Source: Pedobacter sp. D749 (GTDB taxonomy: Bacteria; Bacteroidota; Bacteroidia; Sphingobacteriales; Sphingobacteriaceae). Taken from it: 64,000 bases of DNA. Below, in pieces: positions 60,878 through 64,000 of this stretch (positions within the stretch are counted from its first letter, which is position 1; every line of letters starts with the position of its first letter). Position numbers and translations under genes: made by a program. Under the pieces are notes generated by a model. The model saw only the letters and a list, made by a program, of their open reading frames with translations, made no database searches and was not told the DNA's origin. Where the stretch lies: contig NZ_CP079218.1 in assembly GCF_019317285.1 (NCBI RefSeq), positions 5,270,001 through 5,334,000 of the forward strand. The letters are read 5' to 3'.

Positions 60878-61749
60878 GCTATCGGAATTACCTTTGGGTG
60901 GTGGATCACTAAGCTATGGTCTGTTAAGTCATAAACGTCGCCATCGCACATCACGTGTACCACCATGTTTTTAATCGAAACAGGTTGCCCCATTTCTACA
61001 TCAGTTAAATTGGTATCAGCCATAGTGCGGCCATCTACTAAAATTACCATGCCAGAGCCAATAGCCTCCATTATATGGCCATCAGAGATAAAAAGCCCGG
61101 TGTCTTCACCAAGACCGATCCCTAAAATACCAGGATTACTGGCCGCGGCATACAATAAGCGACCGATTCTTCCACGCTGAACAAAATGTGTATCTACAAT
61201 AACATCATCAATAAAGCCTAGCCCACCTGTAATTTTAACTTCACCTTTAAGTAAAGCATCTTTACTGCTACCCTGGTAAATCATATTTTTAGAACTTGCA
61301 GCGGCCCCGGCAGAAGTACCGGCAATAACAACAGGTTCATTTCTATATTTTTCTAACAAGATCTGATGGATTTTTGTTCCGCCAAAGATTGAAGAAAGAC
61401 GAAGCTGATCTCCGCCGGTAAAAATAATTACCTCTGCAGCTTTGATACGCTCGTAATTTTCATCAGAATTGGCTTCTTCACGGTTGGAAATATTAAGAAC
61501 ACCAACATTATGCACGTCTAATTGTGCATAAGCCTTAATATATTCTTCACCCACTTTCTCGGGCATTAATGATGCTGTGGTGATGATCTCGAAACGAGAT
61601 TGCGTATCTCTTAATGATTCTGTAGTAATCCGTTTTAAAATTCCACGCTCAAAAAAATTCATGTTCTCAGGTAGTCCGAATTGCGTTTCTGCGAAGCTAC
61701 CTGTGTTTATTGCGCCACCAATGATGATGAGTTTACCTTTCGGAACCAT
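60874..61749 (-). CDS. cphB: Cyanophycinase
   Basis: A 291-residue S51-family serine exopeptidase. The nucleophile serine is S146 in AGTSAGA. The family region IFTGGDQLRLSSI is at about 110-122 and the later THFVQRGRIGRL near 190. It degrades cyanophycin (multi-L-arginyl-poly-L-aspartate) to beta-Asp-Arg. There is no signal peptide, so the enzyme is cytoplasmic, unlike the secreted types of some soil bacteria. It is divergent from the synthetase gene and in line with the isoaspartyl peptidase gene. Confidence 0.93.
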   Translation of the reverse strand: MVPKGKLIIIGGAINTGSFAETQFGLPENMNFFERGILKRITTESLRDTQSRFEIITTASLMPEKVGEEYIKAYAQLDVHNVGVLNISNREEANSDENYERIKAAEVIIFTGGDQLRLSSIFGGTKIHQILLEKYRNEPVVIAGTSAGAAASSKNMIYQGSSKDALLKGEVKITGGLGFIDDVIVDTHFVQRGRIGRLLYAAASNPGILGIGLGEDTGLFISDGHIMEAIGSGMVILVDGRTMADTNLTDVEMGQPVSIKNMVVHVMCDGDVYDLTDHSLVIHHPKVIPIA

Positions 61750-62045
61750 TTTTTGTGTATTATAATTGTATCAAAAAACCCAAATATATAGGCTTAAGAT
61801 AAAAAACACGACTTTTTTTGTAAAGAATATTCAATTTATTAACAAAAGTTAAAATATTATAACTTAAAATTAACAGGATTGTACTTGAAAATAAAACAAA
61901 TACACCTTAAAATTGATTTAGCTAAATGGAACGTCTATTTTCAAAATAAATGTATAATTTACAGTCATCAATTTCATTCTAAAAATTGAGGATAAAGAGC
62001 GATTCATAAATCCTTCTGCAACATAAAAAACGAACAAAACATTAC
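61750..62045. other. Divergent regulatory region of the cyanophycin genes
   Basis: This 296-bp AT-rich gap separates cphB and cphA. On the reverse strand TATATTTG (61788-61781) is a -7 box for the cyanophycinase gene, 32 bp before its ATG. No comparable box was seen for cphA. No reading frame of note is present. Confidence 0.45.
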
Positions 62046-64000
62046 ATGAAGATATTAAATATACAAGTATTAAGAGGACCAAACATATGGTCTATTAGCC
62101 GGAAGAAATTGATTCAGATGCGACTGGATTTAGAAGATTTAGAGCAAAAACCAACAAACGTAATAGAAGGATTTAGTGAAAGGATTGAGAAACTTTTGCC
62201 AAGCATGTTTACCCACCGCTGCTCGAAAGGTGTTGAGGGTGGCTTTTTTACGCGAGTGAAAGAAGGCACCTGGATGGGGCACGTGATTGAACACATTGCA
62301 TTGGAAATTCAGACACTCGCCGGTATGGAAACTGGTTTTGGCAGAACGCGCATGACCAAAACCGAAGGCATTTATAATGTGGTTTTCAGTTATCTGGAGG
62401 AGAAAGTAGGTGTTTACTCGGCGGAAGCTGCGGTAAGAATTGCGGAGGCTTTGATCAATAATGAAGAGTACGATTTAGAACATGATATCCGCAGGATGAA
62501 GGAAATACGTGAACTGGAAGCCCTAGGCCCAAGTACAGGTTCGATTGTGGAAGAAGCGGTAAAAAGAAGCATTCCATGGATAAGATTGAACAAAAGTTCG
62601 TTGGTACAACTGGGTTATGGCAAAAATCAGGTGCGTTTTAGGGCCACCATGACCGAAAAAACCAGTAGCATTGCTGTAGATCTTGCCAGCAACAAGGAAG
62701 AAACGAAACGTTTGCTCACCGAAGCAGCCATTCCGGTAGCCTCTGGAGTAACCATTTCAAATCCTGACGATCTTGAAGCATCTGTTAAAAAGGTTGGATT
62801 TCCTTTAGTTTTTAAACCACTTGATGGCAACCACGGTAAAGGTGCAACCATTAATGTGAAAACAATGGAAGATGCTGTGGCGGCTTTTGAATATGCCAAA
62901 ACGTATTCGAGACGGGTGATTATAGAAAAATTTATTACCGGATTTGACTTCCGGGTGCTGGTAATCGACCATAAAGTGGTTGCCGCGGCACAACGTGATC
63001 CGGCTCATGTAAAAGGCAATGGCATTCATACCATCCAGGAATTAATTGATAAGGAGAATGAAGACCCACGTCGCGGTTATGGCCATGAGAATGTGTTAAC
63101 AGAAATAGCTGTCGATCGTGATACCCTGGATTTATTAGCCAAAAAAGAATATACTTTAGAGACTATTCCGGAAAAAGGAGAGGTGGTTTATTTAAAATCG
63201 ACCGCCAATTTAAGTACAGGAGGAACATCTATTGATGTAACAGATATTGTTCATCCACAGAACATTTTTATTTGTGAAAGAATTTCAAGGGTAATCGGAT
63301 TGGACATCTGCGGTATCGATATCATGGCGCAGAACCTTACTCAACCCTTAACTGAAAATGGTGGTGTGGTGTTAGAAGTTAATGCTGCTCCTGGTTTTAG
63401 GATGCACCTGGCGCCGAGTGAAGGTTTGCCACGCAATGTTGCGGCACCGGTAATTGATATGTTATATCCACAGGGGAAATTATCACAGATCCCGATTATC
63501 GCCGTAACCGGAACCAACGGAAAAACCACCACTACCCGTTTAATTGCGCACATTATCCGCAGCAACGGTAAACGCGTAGGTTTTACCACCAGTGACGGTG
63601 TATATGTGCACAATACCATGCTGATGAAGGGTGATACAACAGGGCCGGTAAGTGCAGAGTTTATTTTGAAAGACCCAACAGTAGAGTTTGCCGTATTGGA
63701 AACTGCCCGTGGCGGAATTTTAAGGGCAGGATTGGGCTTTAATGCCTGCGACATTGGTGTGGTGACCAACATCCAGGAAGATCACCTTGGCCTTTCTGAT
63801 ATTCATAATCTTGACGATTTAACCCGTGTTAAAGCGGTTGTAATTGGTGCGGTGCGCCGCAAAGGTTGGGCTGTATTGAACGCCGATAACGGCTATTGCG
63901 TTCGCATAGCTAAAGATGCCCGTTGTAATGTTGCTTACTTCAGCATGGATGAAAACAATCCAGTAGTTAAAGAACACTGTAGAAAAGGCGGTATTGCGGC
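62046..64000 (+). CDS. cphA: Cyanophycin synthetase, N-terminal part (cut by window end)
   Basis: The frame is open from the ATG at 62046 to the end of the window, 651 codons and not yet complete; the family is about 870-900 residues. It begins MKILNIQVLRGPNIWSISRKK. The N-terminal CphA domain is about 1-160, the ATP-grasp domain about 215-470 (PLVFKPLDGNHGKGATINV, with EVNAAPGFRMHLAP). The Mur-ligase-like domain follows, with the P-loop GTNGKTTTTR at 489-498 and LETARGGILRAGLGF. It adds Asp and Arg to the polymer using ATP. Both domains look intact. Confidence 0.94.
   Translation, partial: MKILNIQVLRGPNIWSISRKKLIQMRLDLEDLEQKPTNVIEGFSERIEKLLPSMFTHRCSKGVEGGFFTRVKEGTWMGHVIEHIALEIQTLAGMETGFGRTRMTKTEGIYNVVFSYLEEKVGVYSAEAAVRIAEALINNEEYDLEHDIRRMKEIRELEALGPSTGSIVEEAVKRSIPWIRLNKSSLVQLGYGKNQVRFRATMTEKTSSIAVDLASNKEETKRLLTEAAIPVASGVTISNPDDLEASVKKVGFPLVFKPLDGNHGKGATINVKTMEDAVAAFEYAKTYSRRVIIEKFITGFDFRVLVIDHKVVAAAQRDPAHVKGNGIHTIQELIDKENEDPRRGYGHENVLTEIAVDRDTLDLLAKKEYTLETIPEKGEVVYLKSTANLSTGGTSIDVTDIVHPQNIFICERISRVIGLDICGIDIMAQNLTQPLTENGGVVLEVNAAPGFRMHLAPSEGLPRNVAAPVIDMLYPQGKLSQIPIIAVTGTNGKTTTTRLIAHIIRSNGKRVGFTTSDGVYVHNTMLMKGDTTGPVSAEFILKDPTVEFAVLETARGGILRAGLGFNACDIGVVTNIQEDHLGLSDIHNLDDLTRVKAVVIGAVRRKGWAVLNADNGYCVRIAKDARCNVAYFSMDENNPVVKEHCRKGGIA

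Noticed and set aside
1..64000. CRISPR arrays, tRNA or rRNA genes
   Set aside because: No regular repeat-spacer pattern of 25-40 bp units, no tRNA cloverleaf or rRNA sequence was noticed. The heptad arrays lack spacers. A tRNA scan was not possible here.

Overview
The window looks like chromosomal DNA of a Pedobacter-like member of the Bacteroidota (Sphingobacteriaceae). The reasons are an AT-rich sequence, promoters of the TTTG / TAnnTTTG type with almost no Shine-Dalgarno sequences, a GLPGLI protein beside a SusC-like outer-membrane receptor, GldD, a GxxExxY protein, a four-helix-bundle (S23-type) protein, and many small secreted or lipoprotein genes. No tRNA, rRNA, CRISPR array, prophage or complete insertion sequence was found. 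The genus is an inference from gene content.

Layout. 1-5.8 kb: the start of a GLPGLI gene, its TonB-receptor-like partner, a DUF4153 membrane-protein gene broken by a frameshift, and a secreted GIN-domain protein. 5.9-12.4 kb: an ALDH7 aldehyde dehydrogenase, a TlpA-type thioredoxin protein, a TraB/GumN protein and an M1 aminopeptidase. 12.9-19 kb: a same-strand run of TPR protein, ComA/Hsa32-type synthase, AroE, GldD, metallo-beta-lactamase-fold hydrolase, LolC/E-type permease and small lipoprotein. 19.8-24.7 kb: a xylose operon (xylulokinase, xylose isomerase, sodium symporter) with a promoter overlapped by a LacI-type palindrome. 24.8-29.2 kb: CsaA-like protein, TadA, superoxide dismutase and OxyR, with a MITE-like element. 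29.3-37.7 kb: GDP-fucose synthase, TrmB, an alkyltransferase-like protein, Tag glycosylase, GNAT and CPBP proteins, and DNA polymerase I. 38-47.6 kb: leftward housekeeping genes including YbaB, a serine hydrolase, a DUF885 peptidase and the E2 and E1-alpha subunits of pyruvate dehydrogenase. 48-51.5 kb: NlpC/P60, CapA and small membrane proteins around a helix-turn-helix regulator and an ABC-ATPase remnant. 51.6-59.9 kb: M13 peptidase, SPFH protein, an epimerase/AraC pair, an S41 processing protease and a TPR protein. 59.9-64 kb: a cyanophycin cluster with isoaspartyl peptidase and cyanophycinase on one strand and a divergent cyanophycin synthetase cut by the window end.

The genes mostly form ordinary metabolic, envelope and DNA-repair modules. 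The cyanophycin genes would give a complete cycle of making and breaking an arginine-aspartate storage polymer.

The most unusual structure is between the genes. At least nine gene boundaries carry arrays of imperfect 7-bp repeats kept in heptad register, some running into the ends of coding sequences. Two of them begin exactly 6 bp upstream of a start codon. Other dispersed repeats include a 458-bp MITE-like element with 16-bp inverted ends, a ~215-bp repeat present in two inverted copies, and CCGCAGAT palindromes flanking the GxxExxY gene.
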